A stretch of DNA of 28,043 bases from Lysobacteraceae bacterium UBA6001 (GTDB lineage: Bacteria > Pseudomonadota > Gammaproteobacteria > Xanthomonadales > Xanthomonadaceae), in the NCBI GenBank assembly GCA_002429615.1, contig DJAN01000159.1, forward strand, positions 1-28,043. Reading direction: 5' to 3'. Under the pieces are notes generated by a model. The model searched no databases and had not been told where the DNA came from. It saw only the letters and a list, made by a program, of their open reading frames with translations. The position numbers and the translations under genes were made by a program. This document shows, in pieces, positions 1 to 6,714 of the stretch. Each line of letters begins with the position of its first letter. Position 1 is the first letter of the stretch.

Positions 1-2
1 CG

Positions 3-398
3 CCGCTGGCGGCGCTGCTGCTGGCGGGCTCCAACGAAATCACCGCCGCCGAGCTGCGCGTGGGTCGCAGCGACGACCCGCAGGCGGTGGCCAGCTGCAT
101 GCAGGCCCCGGCCGAGGCCCAGGGCACCCCCGAGCCGGTGGTGCTGGACGGGGTCGGCTTCGTCCACTTCCACGCCGCCGACGCGGCGATGAGCCACTAT
201 CTCCAGGTGGACGGCTATCGCGGCATGCGCCACGGCCACTGCGTGGCGATCGACCTGGTCGTCAGCGGCACCCGCCCGGAGGTCTACGACCCGCCGCGGC
301 AAGCCCCGTTCGCGGTCGAGGCGGCCCAGGCCAAGCTGCGCGAAGCGCTCGCCGCGGTGCAGTGGCACGATGTCGCAGGGCCATCGCCGAGCCGTTGA
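3..398 (+). CDS. Hypothetical protein, 5'-truncated by window edge
   Basis: The frame is open from base 3 to a TGA at 396-398, so the start lies upstream of the window. The visible part begins with a Leu/Ala-rich stretch (PLAALLLAG) that could be the end of a signal peptide or membrane segment. A soluble region follows with two cysteines (in SCMQ and GHCVAID) and several His residues. High GC with strong third-position G/C fits a real gene. I do not recognise the family. A periplasmic location is only an inference from the hydrophobic N-terminal remnant. Confidence 0.6.
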   Translation, partial: PLAALLLAGSNEITAAELRVGRSDDPQAVASCMQAPAEAQGTPEPVVLDGVGFVHFHAADAAMSHYLQVDGYRGMRHGHCVAIDLVVSGTRPEVYDPPRQAPFAVEAAQAKLREALAAVQWHDVAGPSPSR

Positions 399-492
399 AA
401 GCCGCCCGTGGCGGTGGTTCCGCGCAGTCCCGGCGGGTGAAGAAATACTTGACAAAACCCAATGGCGCGCCGGGTAAGGGCTTGGGCAAATC

Positions 493-540
493 ACCCAACA
501 TCGTGTGTTGACGCGTGGGGGCGACCCCACTATCTTGGGT
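493..540 (+). promoter_or_regulatory. Tandem NrdR boxes at the nrdAB promoter
   Basis: Two 16-bp sites resemble the NrdR consensus acaCwAtATaTwGtgt: 493-508 (acccaacatcgtgtgt, about 12 of 16) and 525-540 (cccCACTATCTTGggt, about 12 of 16). Their starts are 32 bp apart, about three helical turns, which is the usual spacing of paired NrdR boxes. NrdR is an ATP/dATP-sensing Zn-ribbon/ATP-cone repressor of ribonucleotide reductase genes. Both boxes coincide with the predicted -35 and -10, so binding should block RNA polymerase. The nrdR gene is not in this window. Confidence 0.75.
508..536 (+). promoter_or_regulatory. Probable sigma70 promoter of nrdAB
   Basis: TTGACG at 508-513 and TATCTT at 531-536 are separated by exactly 17 bp. 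The -35 matches 5 of 6 and the -10 keeps the key T1, A2 and T6. Transcription would start near 543 and give a leader of about 275 nt before nrdA. The -35 abuts NrdR box 1 and the -10 lies inside NrdR box 2, which supports the assignment. An upstream TTGACA at 449-454 lacks a matching -10. Confidence 0.6.
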
Positions 541-690
541 TCGTCGGAGCGGCGCGACACTAGTTCGCGTTCTTCCCTTACAGGCAGGCAACCCCCGATG
601 GGCAACCCCTGGAATGGACCGATGGCCGCGTGCAATGCACCACGCGCGGCGCCGGCCGTGGCATCCCGGTGGGAAGGTGCGGTGAAGCGG

Positions 691-727
691 AAGCTCTACC
701 CGGGTAGCGACCCGGGTGTCGCAGCTT
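691..727 (+). promoter_or_regulatory. Strong hairpin in the nrdA leader
   Basis: ACCCGGGT at 698-705 and again at 710-717, separated by AGCG, fold into an 8-bp stem with a 4-nt loop. Outside it AAGCT (691-695) pairs with AGCTT (723-727) across a small internal loop. Each ACCCGGGT is also a palindrome, so a DNA operator is an alternative. There is no U tract, so it is not a classical terminator. It lies about 90 nt before the nrdA start. Role unknown. Confidence 0.5.
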
Positions 728-818
728 TCGCGACGCCGTCCGACCAATCTCCGATGCCCGGCCCCTCGTCGTCTGCCCCCGTAGACGACCGCGTGCCTCA
801 TTCATGGAGAACAGAGCC

Positions 819-3209
819 GTGACCTCGCCCGAAACTTCCGCCGCTACCACCGAGAAAGACGCCCAGTTCCTGCTCACGTCGCCACCGACCGCCACGGTCA
901 TGGGCGTGACCAAGCGCAACGGCACGATCGAGCCGGTGGATCTGAACAAGATCGTGCGTGCCGTGCAGCGCTGCTGCGAGGGCCTGCACGCGGTGGACCC
1001 GATGCGCGTGGCCACCCGCACCATCTCCGGCCTGTACAACGGCGCCAGCACCCGTGAGCTGGACGAGCTGTCCATCCGCACCGCCGCGCTGCTGATCGGC
1101 GAGGAGCCGGAGTACGGCCGCCTGGCCGCGCGTCTGCTGGCCAACTACATCGCCAAGGAAGTCTCCGGCCAGGAGATCCACGCCTTCTCGCAGTCCGTGG
1201 CCCGTGGCCACGAGGTCGGCCTGATCAACGACCGCCTGCTGAACTTCGTGCAGACCAACGCGCGCAAGCTCAATGATGCGATCGACATCTCGCTGGACCT
1301 GCACTTCGACTACTTCGGCCTGCGCACGCTGTACGACCGCTACCTGCTGCGCCATCCGCACACCCGCAAGGTCATCGAGACCCCGCAGCAGTTCTTCCTG
1401 CGCATCGCCAGCGCGCTGAGCGAAGACGTGCCGGAAGCCCTGGCGCTGTACAAGCGCATGGGCAACCTGGACTACCTGCCATCCTCGCCGACCCTGTTCA
1501 ACTCCGGCACCACCCACGAGCAGCTGTCCTCGTGCTTCCTGTTGGACTCGCCGCAGGATTCGCTGGAGTCGATCTATTCCAAGTACGGCGATATCGCCCA
1601 GCTGTCGAAGTTCAGCGGCGGCATCGGCGTCAGCTACACCCGCGTGCGTTCGCGTGGTTCGCTGATCAAGTCGACCAACGGCCACTCCAACGGCATCGTG
1701 CCGTGGCTGAAGACGCTGGACTCCTCGGTCGCCGCGGTGAACCAGGGCGGCAAGCGCAAGGGCGCGGCCTGCGTGTATTTGGAAACCTGGCACGCCGACA
1801 TCGAGGACTTCCTCGAACTGCGCGACAACACCGGTGACGAGGCCCGCCGTACCCACAACCTCAACCTGGCCAACTGGGTGCCGGACCTGTTCATGAAGCG
1901 TGTCGAGGCCGACCAGGAATGGTCGCTGTTCGATCCGCGCATCGTGCCGGAGCTGACCGACCTGTACGGCGACGCCTTCGAGGCCGCCTACGTCCAGGCC
2001 GAGGCCCAGGGCAAGGCCCAGCGCACCATCTCGGCGCGCAAGCTGTACGCGCGGATGATGCGCACGCTGGCCGAGACCGGCAACGGCTGGATGACGTTCA
2101 AGGACAAGTGCAACAAGGCCAGCAACCAGACCCTGCGCGCCGGCAATGTGATCCATCTGTCGAACCTGTGCACCGAGATCCTGGAGATCACCTCCAACGA
2201 CGAGACCGCGGTGTGCAACCTCGGCTCGATCAACCTCGGCCGCCACTTCGACGAATACGGCGATTTCGACTTCGACAAGCTGGCCGAGACCGTGCGCCTG
2301 GCCGTGCGCCAGCTCGACCGCGTGATCGACCTGAACTTCTACCCGATCGAGACCGCGCGTCGCGGCAACCTGCGCTGGCGTCCGGTCGGCCTGGGCTGCA
2401 TGGGCCTGCAGGACGTGTTCTTCCGCAAGCGCCTGGCGTTCGACTCGGCCGAGGCGCGCGCGCTGTCGCAGAAGATCGCCGAGACGATCTACTTCCACGC
2501 GCTGGAAACCTCCTGCGAGCTGGCCGCCGAGCGCGGCAAGCACCCGTCGTTCGGCGATACCCGTGCCGCCAATGGCGAGCTGCAGTTCGACGCCTGGGGT
2601 GTCACTCCGGAGAACGGCGAGCGCTGGGAGGCCCTGCGTGCGCGCATCAAGGAACACGGCCTGCGCAATTCGCTGCTGATCGCCATCGCGCCGACCGCGA
2701 CGATCGCCTCGATCGCCGGCTGCTACGAGTGCGTCGAGCCGCAGGTGTCGAACCTGTTCAAGCGCGAGACCCTGTCGGGCGACTTCCTGCAGGTCAACCG
2801 CTACCTGGTGGACGAACTGAAGCGCCTGGGCCTGTGGACCGCGGAAATGCGCGACACCATCAAGCTCGCCGAGGGTTCGATCCAGGGCATCGCGCAGATT
2901 CCGGAGACGCTGCGCCAGGTCTACCGCACCGCGTGGGAGCTGCCGATGCGCTCGCTGATCGACATGGCCGCCGAACGTGGCGCCTTCATCGACCAGTCCG
3001 CCTCGCTCAACCTGTTCATGGAAAGCCCGAACATCGGCGCGATGTCCTCCATGTACATGTACGCGTGGAAGCAGGGCGTCAAGACCACCTACTACCTGCG
3101 TTCGCGTCCGGCGACCAAGATCGCCAAGACCACGGTCAGCACCTATACCCCGGTCGAGGCGGTGGCCTGCTCGCTGGAGAATCCGGAAGCCTGCGAGGCT
3201 TGCCAGTAA
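819..3209 (+). CDS. nrdA: Class Ia ribonucleoside-diphosphate reductase alpha subunit
   Basis: The large subunit reduces NDPs to dNDPs in the cytoplasm, using a radical supplied by NrdB. From the GTG at 819 the protein is 796 aa. An N-terminal ATP cone (about 28-115) provides dATP/ATP allosteric control. Catalytic residues are visible: Cys239 (SSCF), Asn449-Cys451-Glu453 (NLCTE), Cys466 (VCNLGS), the radical-path pair Tyr758-Tyr759 (TTYYL), and a C-terminal Cys792/Cys795 pair (CEAC) for thioredoxin/glutaredoxin recycling. GGAGA at 806-810 sits 8 nt before GTG 819. The in-frame ATG at 804 has no ribosome-binding site, so GTG is preferred. nrdB follows 167 nt downstream. The tandem NrdR boxes upstream imply dNTP-responsive repression. 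Confidence 0.97.
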   Translation: MTSPETSAATTEKDAQFLLTSPPTATVMGVTKRNGTIEPVDLNKIVRAVQRCCEGLHAVDPMRVATRTISGLYNGASTRELDELSIRTAALLIGEEPEYGRLAARLLANYIAKEVSGQEIHAFSQSVARGHEVGLINDRLLNFVQTNARKLNDAIDISLDLHFDYFGLRTLYDRYLLRHPHTRKVIETPQQFFLRIASALSEDVPEALALYKRMGNLDYLPSSPTLFNSGTTHEQLSSCFLLDSPQDSLESIYSKYGDIAQLSKFSGGIGVSYTRVRSRGSLIKSTNGHSNGIVPWLKTLDSSVAAVNQGGKRKGAACVYLETWHADIEDFLELRDNTGDEARRTHNLNLANWVPDLFMKRVEADQEWSLFDPRIVPELTDLYGDAFEAAYVQAEAQGKAQRTISARKLYARMMRTLAETGNGWMTFKDKCNKASNQTLRAGNVIHLSNLCTEILEITSNDETAVCNLGSINLGRHFDEYGDFDFDKLAETVRLAVRQLDRVIDLNFYPIETARRGNLRWRPVGLGCMGLQDVFFRKRLAFDSAEARALSQKIAETIYFHALETSCELAAERGKHPSFGDTRAANGELQFDAWGVTPENGERWEALRARIKEHGLRNSLLIAIAPTATIASIAGCYECVEPQVSNLFKRETLSGDFLQVNRYLVDELKRLGLWTAEMRDTIKLAEGSIQGIAQIPETLRQVYRTAWELPMRSLIDMAAERGAFIDQSASLNLFMESPNIGAMSSMYMYAWKQGVKTTYYLRSRPATKIAKTTVSTYTPVEAVACSLENPEACEACQ

Positions 3210-3216
3210 ACCGCGT

Positions 3217-3236
3217 GGGCCGGGCACGCCCGGCCC
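3217..3236 (+). terminator. GC hairpin just after nrdA, no U tract
   Basis: GGGCCGGGC (3217-3225) and GCCCGGCCC (3228-3236) are perfect complements, giving a 7-8 bp stem once the tight loop is allowed for. It begins 8 nt after the nrdA stop and is followed by TTCG rather than a T run. It may pause or partly stop transcription, or protect the nrdA 3' end, and so adjust the nrdA:nrdB ratio. It is not a full intrinsic terminator. Confidence 0.5.
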
Positions 3237-3340
3237 TTCGTGGGGATTGATCAGAAGCAAGGACACGGTGGGGGCGCAACGCGATGCTCGCGTCCGCGCC
3301 ACCCGTGTGTGGTGGGTTGTCCCCGCCAATTCCGCATACT

Positions 3341-3356
3341 TCCGCCGCCTGGCGGA
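3341..3356 (+). promoter_or_regulatory. Hairpin in the nrdB 5' region
   Basis: TCCGCC (3341-3346), loop GCCT, GGCGGA (3351-3356) is a perfect 6-bp hairpin ending 20 nt before the nrdB ATG. It lies just outside the likely ribosome-binding region (AAGG near 3365). It could shape translation initiation or mark an RNA processing site between nrdA and nrdB. I see no convincing separate promoter in the 167-nt spacer. Confidence 0.35.
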
Positions 3357-3376
3357 GCAATACAAGGCAATAGAAC

Positions 3377-4396
3377 ATGTCCGAACAACGCCGCCAGATG
3401 CTGCTCGACCCGGGTTTCGAACTGACCCTGCGTCCGATGCGCTACCCGCAGTTCTATGAGATGTACCGCAACGCGATCAAGAACACCTGGACGGTGGAGG
3501 AGATCAACTTCCAGATCGACATCTCCGACCTGCACTCGAAGATGACCCCGGCCGATCGCCACCTGATCCACCGCCTGGTCGCGTTCTTCGCCACCGGCGA
3601 CTCGATCGTGTCGAACAACCTGGTGCTGAACCTGTACCAGCACCTCAATGCGCCCGAAGCGCGCATGTACCTGTCGCGCCAGCTGTATGAAGAAGCGCTG
3701 CACGTGCAGTTCTACCTGACCCTGCTCGACAACTACCTGCCGGATCCGGCCGAACGCGCCAAGGCGTTCTCGGCGGTGGAGAACATCGACTCGATCAAGA
3801 AGAAGGCCGAGTTCTGCTTCAAGTGGATCGACTCGATCCAGGGCCTGAAGCGCATCGAGACCCGCGAGCAGCGCCGCCAGTTCCTGCTCAACCAGATCTG
3901 CTTTGCCGCGTGCATCGAGGGCCTGTTCTTCTTCGCCGCCTTCGCCTACGTGTACTACTTCCGTTCGCGCGGCCTGCTGCCGGGCCTCGCCTCGGGCACC
4001 AACTGGGTGTTCCGCGACGAGAGCTGCCACATGGAGTTCGCGTTCGAATCCGTGCGCCAGGTGCGCGAGGAAGAGCCGGACCTGTTCGACGACGAGCTGA
4101 AGCAGCAGGTCTACCAGATGCTGGAAGAGGCGATCGAGTGCGAGCTGCAGTTCGCCGAGGACGTGCTGTCGGGCGGTGTGGCCGGCATCTCGACCCGCGA
4201 CATGCGCCAGTACCTGCAGCACTGCGCCGACCAGCACTTCGCCAAGCTGGGCATGGAGAAGAAGTACAACGTGCGCAACCCGCTGCCCTTCATGGAGCTG
4301 CAGGACGTGCAGGAGCTGACCAACTTCTTCGAGCGCCGCGTGTCGGCCTACCAGGTGGGCGTGCAGGGCGAAGTCTCGTTCGACCATGCGTTCTGA
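3377..4396 (+). CDS. nrdB: Class Ia ribonucleotide reductase beta subunit
   Basis: This small subunit (339 aa) houses the dimetal centre and tyrosyl radical that start NDP reduction in NrdA. Metal ligands in the usual order are Asp75 (ATGDS), Glu106 and His109 (EEALH), Glu181 (ACIEG), Glu215 and His218 (DESCH). The radical Tyr is Tyr113, four residues after His109 as in E. coli Y122, so this is a Tyr-radical enzyme and not the Phe-bearing class Ic type. Tyr325 near the C-terminus is placed to relay the radical. The core is class Ia although the sequence differs from enterobacterial NrdB. An AAGG about 9 nt before ATG is the likely ribosome-binding site. It is probably co-transcribed with nrdA, and a palindrome straddles its stop codon. 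Confidence 0.97.
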   Translation: MSEQRRQMLLDPGFELTLRPMRYPQFYEMYRNAIKNTWTVEEINFQIDISDLHSKMTPADRHLIHRLVAFFATGDSIVSNNLVLNLYQHLNAPEARMYLSRQLYEEALHVQFYLTLLDNYLPDPAERAKAFSAVENIDSIKKKAEFCFKWIDSIQGLKRIETREQRRQFLLNQICFAACIEGLFFFAAFAYVYYFRSRGLLPGLASGTNWVFRDESCHMEFAFESVRQVREEEPDLFDDELKQQVYQMLEEAIECELQFAEDVLSGGVAGISTRDMRQYLQHCADQHFAKLGMEKKYNVRNPLPFMELQDVQELTNFFERRVSAYQVGVQGEVSFDHAF

Positions 4397-4406
4397 AGAA
4401 CGCATG
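4385..4406 (+). repeat. Perfect palindrome across the nrdB stop codon
   Basis: CATGCGTTCT at 4385-4394 and AGAACGCATG at 4397-4406 are exact reverse complements separated by two bases. The nrdB TGA (4394-4396) sits in the centre. In RNA it gives a stem of about 9 bp. It could protect the 3' end of the nrdAB message or slow termination. Confidence 0.6.
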
Positions 4407-4438
4407 CGGGGAAAGCGAGCCCGCTGAGCGGGCGCGCT

Positions 4439-4467
4439 CCCGAGGTTGCGCTGCGCGAAACCTCGGG
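4439..4467 (+). repeat. Inverted repeat CCCGAGGTT/AACCTCGGG
   Basis: CCCGAGGTT (4439-4447) pairs with AACCTCGGG (4459-4467), with a GC-rich loop (GCGCTGCGCGA). A smaller stem GCCCGC/GCGGGC at 4419-4433 precedes it. No T run follows. It may be part of a dispersed intergenic repeat; only a genome-wide search would tell. Confidence 0.5.
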
Positions 4468-4493
4468 CCCCGTTCCTCTCGCCTCCAATCCCC

Positions 4494-4528
4494 CGCGCCT
4501 TCGGCGCGCCCCCCTTACTAAGGGGGGC
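4494..4528. repeat. Two abutting stems CGCGCC/GGCGCG and CCCCCCTT/AAGGGGGG
   Basis: CGCGCC-TTC-GGCGCG (4494-4508) is immediately followed by GCCCCCCTT-ACT-AAGGGGGGC (4508-4528). Both are perfect stems with 3-nt loops and share base 4508. The C6TT/AAG6 stem resembles intergenic repeats I associate with high-GC gammaproteobacteria; this family assignment is an inference. Confidence 0.5.
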
Positions 4529-4547
4529 TCTTCGGTGGATGGATCGT

Positions 4548-4585
4548 GCAAACGCCCCGGGATCTCTCGGGGCGTTTGCTTTTCT
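4548..4585 (+). terminator. Intrinsic terminator of nrdAB
   Basis: GCAAACGCCCCG (4548-4559) and CGGGGCGTTTGC (4568-4579) form a perfect 12-bp stem with an 8-nt loop, followed directly by TTTTCTT. This is a textbook rho-independent terminator for the plus strand and the clearest one in the window. It sits about 150 nt after the nrdB stop. Confidence 0.9.
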
Positions 4586-4613
4586 TGTACCTCTTCCTTT
4601 TCTTTTCTTTCTT

Positions 4614-4637
4614 TGTAGGAGGGGCTTCAGCCCCGAC
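4614..4637 (+). repeat. REP-like element (TGTAGGAG + GGGGCT-TC-AGCCCC)
   Basis: TGTAGGA is followed by the stem GGGGCT-TC-AGCCCC and GACC. It matches the general pattern GTAGGAGCGGCTTCAGCCGCGAC of REP elements common in Pseudomonas and Xanthomonadaceae genomes (established knowledge, from memory). Only one copy is in this window and no RAYT transposase gene is present. Confidence 0.65.
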
Positions 4638-4709
4638 CGTACGGCGGGATACACCGGGAAAAGGTCCGCCAGTGCACAATGGCGCCGACCCCCACATCGC
4701 TTCCCGGCC

Positions 4710-5153
4710 ATGACCGACATCTCCCCCGATACCGTCGCCCCCACCGACATCGCACCCGCCATCGCGCCCACCGAGGTGCGCATGGCCGAGATCGTGTTCC
4801 CCAACCACACCAACCACATGGGCACGCTGTTCGGTGGCCAGGCGCTGGCGTGGATGGACAAGGCCGCGTTCCTGGCCGCGGCGCGCTACTCACGCCACAC
4901 CGTGGTGACCGCACGCTCGGACCAGGTCGATTTCAAGCTGCCCATCCGCCAGGGCCAGATGGTCGAAACCATCGGCCGCGTGGTCGAGGTCGGCCGCAGC
5001 TCCATCCGCGTCGAGGTGGAACTGATCGCCGAAGACCTGGCCACCGGCGAGCGCAAGCTGTGCACGCGCGGCCACTTCGTGATGATCGCGCTCGGCCCCG
5101 ATGGCAAGCCGACGCCCGTGCAGCCGCTGCCGTTCGCGGTCGCCAGCGCCTGA
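4710..5153 (+). CDS. Hotdog-fold acyl-CoA thioesterase
   Basis: This 147-aa protein fits the small YciA/ACOT-type acyl-CoA thioesterases, which hydrolyse acyl-CoA to free acid and CoA in the cytoplasm. Visible family features are the substrate-site block NHTNHMGTLFGGQALAWMD (about 32-50) with the likely catalytic Asp50, and the second strand region VDFKLPIRQGQ. The length is typical of a single hotdog domain. The ATG at 4710 is the first sensible start: upstream in-frame codons run through the nrdB terminator and repeat. The ribosome-binding site is weak. The REP-like repeat and terminator separate it from nrdB, so it is probably a single-gene unit. A hairpin after its stop is shared with the convergent gene. 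Acyl chain specificity cannot be read from the sequence. Confidence 0.9.
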   Translation: MTDISPDTVAPTDIAPAIAPTEVRMAEIVFPNHTNHMGTLFGGQALAWMDKAAFLAAARYSRHTVVTARSDQVDFKLPIRQGQMVETIGRVVEVGRSSIRVEVELIAEDLATGERKLCTRGHFVMIALGPDGKPTPVQPLPFAVASA

Positions 5154-5165
5154 GCCAATGCCGTC

Positions 5166-5186
5166 AGGTCGCCGCTCAGGCGACCT
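5166..5186. terminator. Bidirectional hairpin between convergent genes
   Basis: AGGTCGCC (5166-5173), loop GCTCA, GGCGACCT (5179-5186) is a perfect 8-bp stem 12 nt after the thioesterase stop. It overlaps the stop codon of the minus-strand membrane protein (5176-5178). There is only TTGTG on one side and no long T run, so it is a plausible but weak two-way terminator. Confidence 0.55.
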
Positions 5187-5688
5187 TGTGGTCCTCGCGC
5201 TTGGCTTCTTCCATCGCTTCGGGCTCCAGTTCTTCCGCGCTGCGGTTCAAGCGCACGAACAGGCCCCAGGCGATCAGCAGCATCGCCGTGCACGCGCCCA
5301 CCGCGGCGGCATACGGCAGCTGCCGCGGATCTTCATGCATCAGTTCGAAGATCGACACCAGCGTCTCGATCGCCAGCGCAATGACGATCACCACGAAGAA
5401 GCGTGACAGGTAACGGCGCACGCGCGTGGGGCCGCTGACCTTGACGTCGCGCATCACTTCTTCTTCGAAGATCGTCTGCGCCAGCTCCAGTGTCACCAAG
5501 GCCACGGTCAGCATGCCGACCGCTTCAAGCACGGTGTTGAAGCGGTCGCGCGTGCTCTGCGCGATGGCCGGAGTGAAACCGTGCCACAGTTCGTAGCCGG
5601 CCATCGCCACCAGCCCGGCGGCGCAGGCGACGAAGAACACGATCACCACGACGTGGCCGCCGCGGAATACCTGCTCGAAGATTTTCAT
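5176..5688 (-). CDS. Four-helix membrane protein, function unknown
   Basis: The 170-aa protein has four clear hydrophobic helices (about 12-33, 51-74, 96-117, 125-146). Between helices 2 and 3 is a charged loop (FEEEVMRDVKV...RVRRYLSR), and the C-terminal tail is Glu/Lys-rich (EELEPEAMEEAKRED). The layout recalls PsiE-like four-helix proteins but I cannot assign it firmly. It would sit in the inner membrane. It is read on the minus strand, 68 nt after the stop of the reductase-like gene at 5757-6701, so it could be last in that operon. The ribosome-binding site is weak. No catalytic motif is visible. Confidence 0.8.
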   Translation of the reverse strand: MKIFEQVFRGGHVVVIVFFVACAAGLVAMAGYELWHGFTPAIAQSTRDRFNTVLEAVGMLTVALVTLELAQTIFEEEVMRDVKVSGPTRVRRYLSRFFVVIVIALAIETLVSIFELMHEDPRQLPYAAAVGACTAMLLIAWGLFVRLNRSAEELEPEAMEEAKREDHKVA

Positions 5689-5756
5689 GGATGCGTGCCG
5701 GGGATGCCGGCGGGCAGCATCCCCGGGCGCGCGTCAGCGCGATGCGAAAGCCAGCC

Positions 5757-6701
5757 TCAGGCCCGGCTCATGCGCTCCAGCTGATACGCCTGCAGGTGTA
5801 CGAAGGCGGCCATCAGCCACGGCGCATTGCGGCCGGTGTCGCGCACGCGGGCAAGCATGTCGCCGACGATCTGCCGCGCTTCCACCTGCCGGCCCGCTTC
5901 CAGGTCGCGCAGCATCGAGGCCTTCAGCTCCGAACCCGGCGCCAGCAACGTCTGCAGCGCCTTGTCGCGCGCGGGCAGGGGAATCACCTGGCCATCCGCT
6001 TCGGCGGCGATCAAGGTCTCGTTGTACAAGCCGTTGATCAGCGCGCGGCCATCCTCGGTGTCAACAATGCGGCCCACCGGCGCACGGGTCAGGCAGGTGG
6101 CGGCGGCCAGGCTGCACAGGAAGGTGAACTTGACCCACTGCTCCTGCGCGATCGCCGGCGAGGCGACGTGGTCGATGCCGGCCTGGGCGCAGGCCTCGGC
6201 GAAGGCGCGTACGCGCGGGCTCAGGTGCGCGCCGTCGCGCTCGCCGAAGGTGATCGAGGCCGGCTTGCCGAGATGCTGGATCTCGCCATCCGGGCCCTGC
6301 GCGGCACTGATGAAGCACAGTCCGCCGAGCACGTTGGCGTGGCCGAAGTGCGCGTCCAGTTCCTTGTAGTGCAGCAGCCCATTGAGGATCGGCAGCACCG
6401 TGGTGTGCTCGCCGATCGCCGGGGCGATGGCGTCGATCGCGCTGCCCAGGTCGTAGGCCTTGCAGGCGAGGATCACCAGGTCGAACGGCTCCACCGCGGC
6501 GGCGGCGCCCACCGACTCGGCGGTGACGTGCTTGACCGGGAAGTCGGCATCACCGAGCGGGCTGCGGATGCGCAGGCCGTCGCGGTCGAGCTGATGGGCG
6601 CGACGCTCGCGCACCAGGAAGGTCACGTCCAGCCCGGCCTGGGCCAGCCTGCCGCCGAAATAACCGCCGGTGCCGCCGGCGCCAAGAACCAGGATGCGCA
6701 T
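5757..6701 (-). CDS. Ketopantoate reductase family protein (PanE/ApbA-like)
   Basis: This 314-aa protein belongs to the NADPH-dependent 2-dehydropantoate 2-reductase family, which reduces ketopantoate to pantoate in CoA synthesis. The N-terminus has the dinucleotide motif GAGGTGG (about 7-13). Conserved positions follow: Lys81 (ACKAYD), Asn107 (LNGLL), and Lys191 in EQWVKFTFLCSL, the equivalent of the catalytic Lys. The C-terminal helical domain carries SMLRDLEAGRQVE. I chose the ATG at 6701 because GAGGAGA lies 8 nt upstream. It starts 13 nt after the yadH stop, so it is co-transcribed with the exporter. Many genomes carry several members of this family, and the exporter context, away from other pan genes, leaves the true substrate open. 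Confidence 0.85.
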   Translation of the reverse strand: MRILVLGAGGTGGYFGGRLAQAGLDVTFLVRERRAHQLDRDGLRIRSPLGDADFPVKHVTAESVGAAAAVEPFDLVILACKAYDLGSAIDAIAPAIGEHTTVLPILNGLLHYKELDAHFGHANVLGGLCFISAAQGPDGEIQHLGKPASITFGERDGAHLSPRVRAFAEACAQAGIDHVASPAIAQEQWVKFTFLCSLAAATCLTRAPVGRIVDTEDGRALINGLYNETLIAAEADGQVIPLPARDKALQTLLAPGSELKASMLRDLEAGRQVEARQIVGDMLARVRDTGRNAPWLMAAFVHLQAYQLERMSRA

Positions 6702-6714
6702 GGGTGTCGTCTCC

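Larger units (their letters stand above)
399..818 (+). other. 420-nt nrdA upstream region and leader
   Basis: No convincing gene lies between the truncated first gene and nrdA. The stretch holds a TTGACA hexamer at 449-454 without a good -10, two NrdR-box-like sites (493-508, 525-540) on a likely sigma70 promoter, and about 275 nt of transcribed leader if that promoter is used. The leader has a strong hairpin at 691-727 and a direct repeat of GGCAACCCC near 588-610. I saw no B12-box or other riboswitch core that I recognise. Confidence 0.7.
4397..4709. other. 313-nt spacer packed with inverted repeats
   Basis: No gene is seen between nrdB and the thioesterase. Successive stems are: 4385-4406 across the nrdB stop, 4419-4433, 4439-4467, 4494-4508, 4508-4528, the terminator at 4548-4585, and a REP-like unit at 4614-4637. 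Pyrimidine-rich DNA (TTCCTTTTCTTTTCTTTCTTT) lies between the last two. The thioesterase promoter is not obvious and may lie in 4640-4700. Confidence 0.7.

Noticed and set aside
541..818. Cobalamin riboswitch before nrdA
   Set aside because: No B12-box-like segment or matching core was found, and NrdAB is a B12-independent class Ia enzyme.
798..3365. 855-codon open frame antisense to nrdA
   Set aside because: It mirrors the nrdA codon pattern (high third-position GC), gives a low-complexity Val/Arg/Gln/Asp-rich product and has no domain. The same applies to the long antisense frame opposite nrdB.
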